Part shown: positions 35,321 to 46,465 of the stretch, one piece after another
Layout of the letters: every line of letters begins with the position of its first letter
How positions within the stretch are numbered: position 1 is the first letter of the stretch
DNA from: Ignelater luminosus
Lineage: Eukaryota; Arthropoda; Insecta; Coleoptera; Elateridae
Direction: 5' to 3'
Assembly: GCA_011009095.1 (NCBI GenBank)
Contig: VTPC01004599.1
Location: 26,797 to 90,796 of the forward strand
DNA length: 64,000 bases
Notes under the pieces: model-generated
What the model was told of the DNA's origin: nothing
Database searches by the model: none
What the model saw: the letters and a program-made list of their open reading frames with translations, nothing else
Position numbers and translations under genes: made by a program

Positions 35321-36026
35321 CGAGGGAAGTTCATCATTTATTGTTTCTGACATAGATTGACAAACAAATGAAAAATTTGCTGTCGATTTGTTGTTTTTTG
35401 TTTGGTTTCATTAAGTCTTTCTATTTAAAAGTTTTTAATTTTATTCTGTTGTTGTGTTCGTGATTTTTTGAAAATGAACAAATTTGAAATACGAGCTGTT
35501 ATTAAGTACCTCTGTAAGAAGGCATTATCACCTAAAGAAATCCATATCGACACAACAGAAGTGTCAGATGAATCTTCCTCTTCATATAAAATAATTAAAA
35601 ATTGGTCTCGAGATTTTAAATGAAAAGCGAAGAGGAAAGTTGAGACATGGCGTTTTGTTTCATCAGAATAATGCCCCACCTCACAAGAGTTATATTCCCA
35701 TAGCCGCCATCCACAATGCCAATTTTGAAATTTTTGAACAACCTGCCTATTCTCCAGACTTGGCTCCCAATGACTATTTTTTTGTTGCCAAAATTAAAGA
35801 ACATCTTCGGGGAACCCATTTTTCAGACGACGAAGAAGTTATGTCCGCAGTAAACGAGTGGCTTGCAGACCAAACTAAAGAATTTTTTCGAAGGGTATAC
35901 AGGCACTGCAGCATCGATATGAAAATTGTATTAGTCTATCGGGAGATTATGTTGAAAAATAAAATAGTTTTATACCTCTGAACTGTTTGTTTGAATGTCA
36001 GGGACAATAAATGATGAATTTCCCTC
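35321..36026 (+). mobile_element. Internally deleted mariner element, ends intact
   Basis: Left terminus CGAGGGAAGTTCATCATTTA; right terminus on the minus strand CGAGGGAAATTCATCATTTA. The match runs for about 33 bases. TA flanks each side (35319-35320, 36027-36028). At 706 bases it has kept the first 49 codons and the last third of its transposase and lost about 600 bases between them. Such deletion derivatives can be moved by a full-length relative. Confidence 0.92.
35474..35981 (+). pseudogene. Mariner transposase remnant with central deletion
   Basis: The frame from the ATG at 35474 reads MNKFEIRAVIKYLCKKALSP then SSSYKIIKNWSRDFK and stops at 35620-35622; this is the N-terminal helix-turn-helix region of mariner transposase. 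The next frame, from about 35630, is the C-terminal catalytic part: VLFHQNNAPPHKSYIPIAAI, then YSPDLAPNDYFFVAKIKEHL and a tail ending at 35981. The second catalytic Asp is Asn (codon 35667-35669). The third, in LAPNDYFF (codon 35772-35774), is kept 34 residues later. The first catalytic Asp lay in the deleted part. Confidence 0.88.
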
Positions 36027-36924
36027 GTACATCTTAGCTCTAGCCTCGTCAAAACTAAAAAAGTGGATTTTTCTCAACCTTATTCATATGGGTGTGATGG
36101 AAAAAACAAATGGAAGTAAACTACAAACAATAGGAGAAGCAAAAAATAATGGTGTGGGAAGGTATGAATAGATAGACAAAACGAAAATGACTGTTCTCTT
36201 GACGAAAACAACAAAGAGAGAAAAGAAAAAAACAGGACAGAGACCAAGAGAGAAATGGAAAGGCTAGGAGTAGAAAAAGAGGCAAAAACGAGAAAGGGCA
36301 AACTCTTAACTCCAATCTTATACCACTTATTGAGTTTGAGTATTAAGATGTTGTAACTGAAGTGTCTATATCAAACTAGCCGTTTTGAATTTTTTAATTT
36401 TAATTATAGCTATTGAAAGGAAAAAAGTACTGATGGGTTATTCTCAAGACTGATCAAGCATGTGCCATAAGTAACCAAACCCTTTTGAATTACATCTTTT
36501 TAATTGAAATTTGAAACTAAGAAATATTGAAATAGATACCGTTGAATAAACAAAAATTTTTTCTTTTGAAAATATCATCATCAAAAAACAATTCAGTATG
36601 GTTAATTACCAGGACGCCCTACTCTAGTATTTACACCAAAAATTGGGCGTCGAAGTGATAGGCCTTTAAATGGCAGCCTGGTCTTGTCGTTCGAAAAATC
36701 ACCAAAACAATTTTCTTTGCCTTGTGTTATAAGCCAGGAAGTTCAGGGAAAGTCATTTAGCCCGGTTACTTGTGATACATTTCTTAACCTTTCTTGGAAA
36801 AATAGTAACGTTAACTTTAGGTTTATCCCTTTCACGGGAAAATCTTCCAGACTTTTTGGTATTTTCCCCCTGTCTGTTTTATTACATAATAAAATTTTCT
36901 GACTTTTACGGAATTTTCATGTTA

Positions 36925-37280
36925 CTAAGCAGACAAATTTTTGGGATGCGCATGGAATACTTTTCACAGACTACTTTGAAAAGGGAAAAACAATATTGTG
37001 CAAACTATCGAAATGTTTTATCATGACAGTGCACCAGGCTCACACATCAGTTGTTGCGATGGCTAAAATCAGCGAATGAAAGCTTGAATACTCGCCGAAT
37101 TTAGTCCCAAGAAACTTCTATCTCGTTCCTAACCTTAAAAATGACTCGGTAGAAAAAGATTTGCAAACGACAATGAAGTCAGCAACGCTGCAAATGGCTA
37201 TTTTGAGAACCTATCAGTATGGCAAAAACAGTCTAAAATGTGGCGAAAAGTGTATCGAGCTAAATATGTAGAGAAATAAA
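36925..37280 (+). pseudogene. Decayed mariner transposase C-terminal fragment
   Basis: In shifting frames I read WDAHGILFTDYFEKGKTI (the block after the first catalytic Asp), remnants of the HDSAP-type block (FYHDSAPGSHIS), EYSPNLVPRNFYLVPNLKND and finally KVYRAKYVEK or CIELNM near 37255-37276, the mariner end motif. It resembles the mariner at 15203 more than the one at 35321. No terminal repeat was confirmed, although TTAGGTCTGAATTATACT at 37309 may be a degenerate trace. Confidence 0.7.
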
Positions 37281-37365
37281 TGAAAATCAATCCAAAATGC
37301 TTTTTTATTTAGGTCTGAATTATACTATAGCACAGTAATATTTCCAATGTACAGTTAAAGGTAAA

Positions 37366-37548
37366 GATCGGATTATATGCAAATGCGCCTCCTTATCTTT
37401 TAATATATCTCTACAAAACATTGGAATTACTCATTTCAATGTTTTCTAGGACTTTTCGAGACACAACAAGAAGTAAAATCGATGACTACAACATTTTGAA
37501 TGAGTATATAGAAAGATACAGAGGTGAATTTTGCATGTAATCCGACCA
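37366..37548. mobile_element. Small inverted-repeat element
   Basis: Left arm GATCGGATTATATGCAAATG near 37367 and, on the minus strand, right arm GGTCGGATTACATGCAAAAT ending near 37547. The arms continue with similar CCT-TATCTTT blocks. An inner inverted pair (AAAACATTG / CAATGTTTT) lies at about 37416-37448. It has no coding content. Target duplication was not clear. Confidence 0.65.
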
Positions 37549-37790
37549 TTACCGACCATTCATCGGATATTTACGTAGAGAAAGTAGAAAAAAACTAAAA
37601 GAGGTTTATACAGTTTATACAATATCTAAAAATTAATAACAAATTAATGTTAAGAAATGTTTATAACAGTGAAAAATGGAAGACCTTAATTTTAGAAAGA
37701 CCTAATAGTAAGTGAAATTAAGCTTTTCATTTCGGAAGAATTGATGATTATGAAATGAAGAATGGAACGAAGCTTAAGTCGCAGTTAAAA

Positions 37791-37999
37791 AGCTCGACAA
37801 ATGTAGTAGAATGTTGGCGAACGCATTTGTGATTAGTTTGTGCGAACTATGGCCAACGACAACCATCCAATTTGTCCAACATTGATGTAGTTCATGCAGG
37901 CAAATTCTTTATTTAGAATTTCCCGTAACTCGTCTCCAAAGCGAACCTGGGCAAATTATGGATCCGCTAACGCTCGACTACATTTGTCGAGCCGTCTGG
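37791..37999. repeat. Inverted repeat pair
   Basis: AGCTCGACAAATGTAGTAGA near 37791 is matched in reverse complement by GCTCGACTACATTTGTCGAG near 37975. The right arm is itself a small palindrome. Possibly another foldback element; I could not define its outer ends. Confidence 0.5.
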
Positions 38000-38233
38000 T
38001 TGGAGCTTTAGACCTGTAAACTTCTAGAACCACACAATGATTATGGTTATGATGTCCGATGCAAAACTGCAGGTTTGTCTAAATTCGTCTCAGAACAAAT
38101 CTCTTTAGTTTGAGCACCAACTAGGACTTCGTTCTGACTCCAGGCTCAAATAGAAAACAATTTAAGATTAAAAACTAACACTGTCTTCCATTAACACTAT
38201 TTCAAGTCAACTCATAAAATATTGTTGAAGAAC

Positions 38234-38353
38234 GGGTTGTACCAACTAAGTCCAAATCTTGATCAAGATTGAATTTGATTGAAACGATTGTTATAACAAT
38301 TCCTTTTATGCAGTTGAATCTTGATCAAAGTTTGAACTTAGTTGGTACAACCC
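38234..38353. mobile_element. Foldback MITE of 120 bases
   Basis: Left arm GGGTTGTACCAACTAAGTCC; right arm on the minus strand GGGTTGTACCAACTAAGTTC. The arms continue through CTTGATCAAGATT to an AT-rich centre. It has no coding capacity. No clear target duplication could be read. Confidence 0.75.
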
Positions 38354-38433
38354 ACATTAAGTCACACAGTAAACAACAAAGTTATTTTTCCGACATTATT
38401 TTATGCATTTAGTGTACACTACCATTTCGTATA

Positions 38434-39251
38434 CAGTGTATGCAGATTTTGATGCTCACTATTGGGATCTTGGGAATTGTAAGAGATACGAAGTCGGTTA
38501 AATTAGAGAAGATTTGGCTATTTTGAAGATCAGTTTACTTATGCTTTTGTTTTTTCAAAAAAGTTCACGGCTTACTAGATATTTGCTAAAAACAAAATTA
38601 TCTTATTTTTTTTTTAAATAAAAAGCATTTCCCACTTAGTGTGCCATGGCTTTAAAGATATGAAAATCATTTGTCAGATAAATTATATTTGTTGTGTAAC
38701 AATTGCTAAAACAAAACAAAAGACGCTTTTAAAGATACTTTACTGAGCATTCACAGATAGCATCAAATAAGCAGCTAATGCCCCATAAAAGCGTATTTAT
38801 TTTGTTTTAGCAATTTTTGCATAACAAATGAATTCTTTGATAAAACTCCACGACTTTGTGTATTAGATGTCATGGCACACTATGATGAAAAATGATTTTC
38901 ACTTCATAACTCGGTAAAACAAAAGAATAGCTATGTCAAACCATGTATCACTGAAAGCATTTAAGACGTGCAGTTCAGTAATATGGAAATCAAGTAGGCG
39001 ATCCTTTGGAAAAAATTTGGATTTACGTTTCACCGCCGAAGTAAAACAAAAGACAATTGCGAAAATAATTTTTTTAAAACCAAGATAATTTCGTTTTTAG
39101 CAAATATCTAGGAAGCCGTAAACATTTTTAAAAAACAAAAGCATAAGTAAACTGATCTCCAAAATAGCCAAACCTTTTCTAATTTAACCGACTTCGTATC
39201 TCTTACAATTTGCGAGATCCCAATAGTGAGCATCGAAATGTGGACACACTG
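38434..39251. mobile_element. Foldback element, relative of the one at 16351
   Basis: The ends read CAGTGTATGCAGATTTTGAT on the left and CAGTGTGTCCACATTTCGAT from the right on the minus strand. TATA flanks both sides (38430-38433, 39252-39255). The next stretch (TTGGGATCTTGGGAATTGTA, AGAGATACGAAGTCGGTTAA, TTTGGCTATTTT) clearly matches the first 100 bases of the 16351-17311 element. Arms of about 170 bases match well, and weaker inverted pairs continue inward (GCTAAAACAAAAC / GTTTTAGC near 38707 and 38810). I see no transposase fragment in this copy. Confidence 0.85.
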
Positions 39252-41639
39252 TATACATCATGATAAAACAATCAAGACAAATTTTGCTTCTAACTTGCTT
39301 TCAAAGTAAGATGACTAGGTACACTTCTTTCAATTCAAAACAAGAAGACGTGTTAGGTCTATTGATCTGTAATTTTCTACTTTCTTCGTCCAGGTGCCTA
39401 CACTAAAAATTCAGTTAAACCCGGACCATCTTGAAATTTCTAAAATTATAGCAGAAATTATACAGACTGCTTTTTAAGTCGTTACACTAGGGGAATCACA
39501 TGAGAGTTTTGGATTGCTTAGATTTAGAAAAAAATTGCTTATTGTTAGTTTGGGGTTCAATTTATTGATCCTCCTAAGCAAGAAGCCTATCGCTTAGTCA
39601 CCCCATCTAACTAAGAAGAAAAAAACTTTCAACATATCTTATAATGGTTGAATTGCTCAAGCTCGACTTTTAGGCCTCGCAAATGATTTGATGGAAGGCA
39701 AAGCCCGTAGGTAAAGAAGTGAGGATTAAATCCGACTCTAGAAAGTTAGTTTTCTTGAAGCAATTCACCCGACTTGGTATCGCCTGTAGATTTGGACATC
39801 TCAGAGCATCTTGTCTTCAAAAGACTATTTGCTCAACAGTTTTTTGAAACAATCAAAAGACGTCGATCAATTTTGTTTTTATAATAAAAGGAATATTAAA
39901 CAATTACTATTTTGTACAACAAGCTTGCTACAGTATATAATAAAACTGTGATGACTGTTTAAGTCGTCACAAAATTACTTATTATTTGTGAACATAAACA
40001 GTTTTAAGAGTCTCCTCTTCATGGTTTATCAAACACTGCGACAACAACCAAAAGGTGAAATTCAGGAAAATTACTTAAGAATGAAAGGTTAACACCTTGA
40101 AAACTATCAGGACTGTAACACATGTAACCATAAAAAATAGAGTATCACGTAATTTTATGTTATTTTTAAACTTTGTAAATATTTTGTGCAAAAAATGATA
40201 ACCTCTACAGTAATAAATGAACGAATAAAATTAAAAATCAAACAGAGATTTCTGAAAAGTCGTAAAACTGAACAATGAAAGCCTTAGTTACAGTACGATT
40301 TTTCGAGAAAAACAATGCAATCGGTGATTTCTGAATTATCCCACTAAATTAACTTTGCGCCGGATACTCTTAGCAACATCAAAGAAGGTCCTGTTTTGCA
40401 ACAAGCTGATATTGAGTTTCTTCCTAAAATTAACGATTAAAGTTTGTTAGTTCTATTGTCAAGTGACAGTTCATTACCGCATTTGAATAGCCGCCACTAT
40501 ATCGGATGAATAAGCAAGAAATTTATATTATCATGATGTTAGATTATCCGGGTGATATCATGGATGCAAAAATAATTATTGCCAGTGTCATCACACAAGT
40601 GTTTATCAAAATTTTTCGAAAATTTCAATTTTAATTACCGAAAAAGGGTTTTAGCACGTTTGAGAAGTTGTAGCTCTGAAATAGTTGCAGCTATGAATTG
40701 AATTATCAACAGTGATTGGCGCCCTTATAACCAGTTCAGTTTGGATTGTCACTTTTATCAATTAAAAGCTTAATAATTAAATTTGTTTTAAACCAGTCTA
40801 TGGTGGAACAAAACTAGGACAGCATACGTTTTTAAAGATTTATCTTGGCGGTTTTTAATTAATTTCTACTAATATAAGTATATTAAACTGCATTTATTTA
40901 TAAATAATGAAACAAGAGTGATCAAAATTGTCGATAAAGATTTGACTGTAAGAAATGATAACCTTCTGAGTTGTATAGGAATGAAAAATACTTAAGGTTG
41001 TTAAAAATATTTATTTAAGAAAAACCAAGGTATATATTATTGTGGAATTTCCAGATTACCAAATTTCGAGATTGTTTAGATTATACTGAAAGATTAATAA
41101 ATGCAAGAGTAATGAAGATTGAAGAAGACATAAACCAAATGGTGGGAATTCCGATTGCAATTATACGGATCGCTACCATTTTAATAATCTTGACAATAGA
41201 AGCTAAACAAAAATTTAAAAAATGCATAATCCCACTGCTAGGAATAATAATTTCCTTTTTCCTGACAATTCTTGTAACAACGTGAAAGAATGTTCCAATA
41301 TCACGGTAAAATTTGATATTTAAATAGTTTAAAGGCTCGAATGAATAATATAAAGAAATATGTTTACGTCGGAAAACGAGACAAAACATAACCATATTAA
41401 AATGCAGTATATTTAACAAAGTACACTAAATAAATTCAACATTAAGTAGCTATTTGACTTCAGACCGCTTAGTCTTATTAGGCAACAAGCGTATATTGCA
41501 GGTTGTGTTTTCATACGTGACCTGCAGGCCAAGTACACACGAGTGGTAACAATAACAACGAGCCGTTTTATAGGGCCTTTCGAGGGCGCCGAATGTCCTT
41601 TAAGACAACCTTGCGGTGATTGCCGTTTCATACGTTAAC
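39252..41639. other. AT-rich stretch without recognisable gene
   Basis: Apart from the repeat fragment at 39660-39860 I recognise nothing. The plus-strand frame 41040-41285 has hydrophobic stretches but no recognisable domain or supporting signals. Confidence 0.5.
39660..39860 (+). repeat. Partial copy of the 26.2-26.7 kb repeat
   Basis: GGAAGGCAAAGCCCGTAGGT, then AAAGTTAGTTTTCTTGAAGC, CCGACTTGGTATC and TTTGCTCAACAG align in order with the end of the 41-base minisatellite and its right flank at 26340-26690. This shows that minisatellite and flank travelled together as one dispersed repeat. Confidence 0.6.
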
Positions 41640-41830
41640 ACGCGGGTGTTAGAAGGAAGCGCGCTCGCGCCTAATTGACCGGTGAAAAATATAGCGTGGT
41701 GTACATTATAGTAGACTATGTTGTATGATACGTGGAGTGGCCGGAAAAGTGGCCTTCACTTTCATCATCATAAAATTAAAATTAGTGCGCGAACGCGCGA
41801 GCGCGTGCGCGTCCGCCGTTAATTAATTTT
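41640..41830. promoter_or_regulatory. CpG-dense block in AT-rich surroundings
   Basis: Two clusters are visible: GGAAGCGCGCTCGCGCCTAA near 41655 and a run near 41785-41817 made almost entirely of CG and GC steps (GTGCGCGAACGCGCGAGCGC and onward). Alternating purine-pyrimidine GCGCGTGCGCG could adopt left-handed DNA. It is flanked by homeodomain-type TTAATTAATT at 41818-41828. It lies about 1 kb downstream, in gene sense, of the exon candidate at 42743-42880, where a first intron would be. A regulatory role is inferred from composition and position only. Confidence 0.35.
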
Positions 41831-42742
41831 CCCGGCAATATTTATTCGAAAGTGTTTCGGACGCTTAAAAATAAAATAGAAAGGAAAAATGTTATGACCA
41901 TCGAGCCACTAAGATATACTATTATAAATTTAGATAAGCGAGGCGATTTGATGATATTTTTGAATACTTATGACTAAGTTTTCTTGATTTATTTGAAACA
42001 TGGTCGCCTGGACATTGATAGTTTTATAACCGTCTGCGTATGCGTGCCGAATGTTATTTTTTGACAAAATTACGAAAACACTCGGGTTATTAAAATGATA
42101 TTTTTTAAGACTAAAAGTAATTGCTTTTTCAATTTAGAAATTGAGGAAAGAAAAATTTAGGGTCCACCATCGCGGCTGCCAAAAGTTGTGTTCACCATGT
42201 GTTTGGCATTAACTTCTAAATCCTTTAAGTCTTTTTTCGCTCTTTTATATTTAATTTTAATCCCGCCGAAATTTATTACTGAAAACCTTGCGATTTTCCT
42301 TTCCACCGGGGAAATGTTATTTATACGAATCACAACGCATTCCCACGGCGTGCATTCTCAAAACAAATAAACAATCCCGGACGGAATACCCAAGCAGTAA
42401 GTAAAGATTCACCCTTCACTTTACGCACGGGATTTCGAACCCTCGTTAGCATAAAAAATTCATAGAATAATAGACCCCTGCCGAAACTTACAAAAAGTAC
42501 GTGAGTGTTAATATAATTTTAAGGATTAAACAGCTAAGGGAGGCTTTGCCAATCCTCCATCCGTGAGGGCTCGGAAACCCAGATGCAGTATTATATTCTA
42601 AAGTTCTGACAGAAGGGATTAAAGTTAAAGTCATTATCTACGTGTTAAAACTTTGTCGTAAACGGCAAACGGACAAGGGTTAATTTCTTTGAACAACTTT
42701 GAATTACAGTTCTTGACTAACTAATTCTACTAAATTGAGAAA

Positions 42743-42880
42743 TTAATTAAAAGCACCTGCTGCCTTATTCCTGGTTCTTCCTCCATCCTCGTCCAGTAAG
42801 GGCGACTTGGAGCGGGCGTCCACGCAACAAACCACGACGATCAGAACCACCAGGACGTCGCAAAGACCATGAGTTATCAT
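42743..42880 (-). CDS. Candidate first coding exon of a secreted protein
   Basis: From the ATG at 42880, 45 codons run to a TAA at 42743-42745. The start has A at -3. Residues 1-22 read MITHGLCDVLVVLIVVVCCV plus DA: a short polar start, a 12-residue hydrophobic core and a small residue at a plausible cleavage site after VDA. Next comes a hydrophilic RSKSPLLDEDGGRTRNKAAG. Codons are GC-rich (GTC, CTG, GTG, ATC), unlike the AT-rich surroundings. A usable but weak splice donor, CAG followed by GTGCTT at 42756-42755, would end the exon at 42757 in phase 1, so the visible stop may be intronic. A TATAAA lies 44 bases upstream of the ATG. It may instead be a short complete peptide. I do not recognise the protein and found no further exon to the left. 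Confidence 0.45.
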   Translation of the reverse strand: MITHGLCDVLVVLIVVVCCVDARSKSPLLDEDGGRTRNKAAGAFN

Positions 42881-42918
42881 AATGAAGAATACGAGCGATG
42901 CAGCAACAGAAAAGACAC

Positions 42919-42924
42919 TTTATA
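42919..42924 (-). promoter_or_regulatory. TATA-like box upstream of the secreted-protein candidate
   Basis: TATAAA read on the minus strand, 44 bases before the ATG at 42880. A start site about 30 bases downstream would leave a very short leader. This is a suggestion from spacing only. Confidence 0.25.
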
Positions 42925-44467
42925 AACACAACACTGCACTGTCAAAAAATCTTTTTTCTTAGTCGTCTCAACTAAAACGAGCGATTAAGATGATATCATT
43001 GAAACATCTTTTTCTGACATCGATTCTATTATTTATGTAATACGGTGACACTTCTTATAGAAGGACATTTGTATCGTACGAGCTCGTCGCCTGCTTGGTA
43101 TAAACTGATTGCGCTGAAAGCGCAACGTGCGCCTATGTTACTGTTCCCCTACTCTCGGTTCCTAATCCTGCTATCCTGGAGGATACCACCCTCGCTGTTA
43201 AGGATAACGGGCGCTACCAACTCTCTCGTCCAATCCGTCTCTGCCTTAAACGTCTTTTAGGCCCCTCTTAACCACGTAATAGCGGTTGTTCTACAAATAT
43301 TATTGCGCCTGTTGTGCTTTTATGCTTGCATTCCACGCCTTTACATCCGGATTTTCTTCTTCATCATATTATTCTCCCCTTTTTCACACACGCGCGTATT
43401 ATGTATTTTTACTTTCTCATATGTCCCCTTCTATTCTCGTTCCGAGCGTTATCAACGATTTTATCGTAACTTTAAGTACTCTGGAAAGAAAAAAAAATAG
43501 GTATCACGAATTATGAAAGAGGTTGTTAATGTAATTGTGACAATAGCAGAAAAGATAAACAATGGCACTTTGTATTTAACTTATCCCTTTTATCGCGCGA
43601 ACGATTTCTTATCTTTTTTAGTATAATTATTTATCTCTATCTATAATAGTCGCTTTGGACGATTTTAAGTGTTATTTACTTTTTAACTGTATTACAAGTT
43701 GCATCACGTGAAAAACCGATTATTGTTATATAATTTGTAATTCTGCTAGAAGACACTTTTTTATTCGCAATTGTTATTCTAAACGTAATTTTGATTCTCG
43801 ACTAAAAAACTTGTTTCTTTTTACTTTTATATAACAATAATTAAACAGGCCATTACGCTATAATCTACTAATGGTGAACTTGAATTTTGGGTCTTGTTAG
43901 AAATACTACTTGCCTTAAATTTTATGAATCTTCTTATATTTCCAAATTTGTATCCAACAGAATATGTGGGACACATTTTTATAACAGAAAAAATTTAGTT
44001 CGATATTGCAACCGATTTAAATGCGACTGAAAAAATTTATATCTATACAACAATGTAATATCTAGAATAATCTCAACATTATCATAGATTACCGCTGGTG
44101 TTCATAACAATGTTTTATAACCTACAATTCCGAGGCCTTAATTTTTTTTAATTCATCAGACAAAATTTATTTTTGTCAATGGTTCTCGTGATAGACCATT
44201 AAAAGAAAATAAAAATGCAACTGATATGTCATTGGTTTATCAATGAAACGTTCAAAAAGATTTCTCATTATTCGATTTTTATGAAAAAGTAAGTTCTAAT
44301 CTCCATCCAGTCTTTTATGTCCATTTACCTCACAGCAAGGTATGGAAAAATAGCGTAGTCCACACTAAAACGTTTTCAAAAAATAATTCAATTTTAGAAT
44401 TTGTTCGATTAATATCAATAGCAAATTTTCCAAAGTTACCTAAGAGTAGATTGGAAAATGAAGATCT
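42925..44467. other. Non-repeat region upstream of the exon candidate
   Basis: The first part (43040-43330) is less AT-rich, with a perfect small inverted repeat TTGCGCT / AGCGCAA near 43109-43127 and GAGAGAG near 43225 on the minus strand. Plus-strand frames at 43045-43260 and 43286-43516 have no recognisable domain. From 43.6 kb on it is plain AT-rich sequence. Confidence 0.4.
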
Positions 44468-44850
44468 TCTTTATATCTTTACCTTTTAATTAAAGACAAA
44501 CACGGTTGTATACAGACAAAGAAATAGGGCCATTCGTCATTTCTTTTATTATAAGAACTTTTACATTTGAACAGGACCGGCCTCAACGAGGAATATACTC
44601 TGAGGCAACTTCAGATTTTTGTGCCCTTGCACCTTATATCAAGCAATATTAAAATTATTTCGGCCTAGAGGACTTAAAAGTCTTAAAACAAGAATAACTG
44701 TAGAATGAAATATTTAAAACGCTGGTATCCTCATGTTTCTTGTATTTATTCCACTAAATAATAATTATTTATCCACCAAGGGAATAAAGTAACATTTTAA
44801 TCCCGAAATCGTAAGTTATTTTTAATTGAGAGATCAACAAATTTTAGTCC
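44468..44850 (+). repeat. Left copy of a duplicated segment: flank plus hAT 5' end
   Basis: Matches 46463-46835 over nearly its whole length in the same orientation, including about 75-100 bases outside the hAT terminus. Shared blocks include AGGCAACTTCAGATTTTTG, AAGCAATATTAAAATT and AAAACAAGAATAACTGTAGA. The copies have diverged by roughly a fifth by eye. Confidence 0.8.
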
Positions 44851-44894
44851 CGTGGTGCTACGTATATTTATGTTTCTAGGATACAGACAGGGGG

Positions 44895-46465
44895 GCAGAA
44901 AAATATGGGTATCTGAGGAAATATGGGAGGCAATAGAGAAACGGTAAAGTCCAGAAGAAATATCAGCAGAACCAGAGCAGCAAACGTGGACGCAAATAGA
45001 GAGTACTCCAAGCTAAATAAAATGGCCAAGAAGATCCTTAGGAAAGATAACGAGTATTACATTAATCGACTTACCGATAGTTAACTTTAAAGAGCTGTAT
45101 CGAGTAACCAAATTCCTTGCAAACAAAAAATGTTGCACTTCCAATAAACCAGTAAAAGATGCAATGGGGAACTTTTGATTACTGCAAAGGAGCAAATTGA
45201 AAGATGACAAGACAAGAGACAACATTTCCTTGGAACTGCTGATGACTTGATAACCCCAAGGAAAATCGAGACATCTCAATATCTCCACCTACAAGGAAAG
45301 AGATAACTCAGGCAATCCGGAGCTAACAGCCAAGATCTTGGAACCCCTTCTAAAGGAAATTTGTAAAAGTAAAACTCTATCTGTGGAATGGAATAAGAGT
45401 ATTTTGATTAAGCTCCTTAACAAAGGGGATTTGACCGACTGTAACAGTTGGAGAGGCATCACACTACTTTCCGTGCTCAGCAAGATCCTCTCGAGAATTA
45501 TCCTGAACCGTATAGTTGATACTGTCGACAGACAGTTAAGACAGGAACGAGCGGGATTCAGGGGAGGCCGTTCGTGAAATGAGCAGGTCAATACCCTGAA
45601 GATAATTGTTGAGCAAGGAGCAGAGTTCCAGTCCCCGCTGTACATGCTCTTGGTCGATTTCGAGAAAGCATTTGATTCGGTTACAAGAGACAAGCTGTGG
45701 AGATCGATGGAAGAGTATGGATCCCTAAGAAGATAATAAGGATGACACAAGCTACCTACAAGGACTTCATGTATCAAGTTGAGCATCAAGAGTAGCTTTC
45801 CGAGCCCATCCCAGTAAAGTAAGGCATCAGGCAGGGTTGCCTGCTATCTCCCATTATTTTTATTATTGTAGCCGATAGAATGTTGAGGAAGGCCACTAGA
45901 AACAAGGGTTGAGTAGGAGACTTGAGGATCTTGACTTATTGGCGTCGAGTTTCAGAGATATAGAGACCAAGTCAGTAGATCTGAAATCCGAAGCACCTAA
46001 TATTGGAACGCGGATCAACGTGGCGTAAACTAAGAAAATCCGAGTCAACAACCTGAATCAGTCAACTCTTAGACTGAATGGCCAAGATGAGTTTTGCTAC
46101 CTTAAAAACATGGTGATAAAGGACGGTGGAGCTGACAGGGATGTGCAGAACAGGATTGCTAAAAGCAATGGCTGCGAAACGTGAAAAGTTACAGAGCAGA
46201 CCAAAAACAAACTTCAAGTTTTTGTCAACCGTTGCCTATACAATACATTGAGGGTATGGTGGCCAGACACGATCAGTAATGAAGACTTCTAGAACCGGAA
46301 GGGACGGATCGCCATCAACAGACATGTCCTGGCTATGAAATGGAGATGGGACAAGCTCTGGACTAGAACCTTCAGAGTAGGAGGGCCCAGGACCAATGGA
46401 AAAACTTAGTTCTGGTCCTATAATCCACCGAGGAGTAAAAGAAATTAAATTAAATTAAACTAATC
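44895..46465 (+). pseudogene. LINE fragment, reverse transcriptase (RTE/Jockey-like)
   Basis: In shifting frames: KKISRTRA-like, NFKELYRVTKFLANKKCCTS and NKPVKDAMGN (linker before the fingers), then a clean stretch KGDLTDCNSWRGITLLSVLS and RLRQERAGFRGGRS-like (45338-45577). Next come LYMLLVDFEKAFDSVTRDKL (block with the first catalytic Asp, near 45640-45700), GIRQGCLLSPIIFIIVADRM (near 45825) and the C-terminal FCYLKNMVIKDGGADRDVQN and TEQTKNKLQVFVNRCLYNTL. The FADD box is not readable. It ends in a short TAAAT-type tail near 46445-46465, as LINEs of this kind do. Many stops and frameshifts. The endonuclease is absent, so it is 5' truncated. Confidence 0.85.

Noticed and set aside
42420..42450. 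Minus-strand GGTTCGAAATCCC resembling a tRNA B box
   Set aside because: The loop is one base too long, the T stem is poor and no A box or cloverleaf could be drawn.
45289..45789. 166-codon minus-strand frame
   Set aside because: It is the complement of the LINE reverse transcriptase, which has recognisable motifs on the plus strand.
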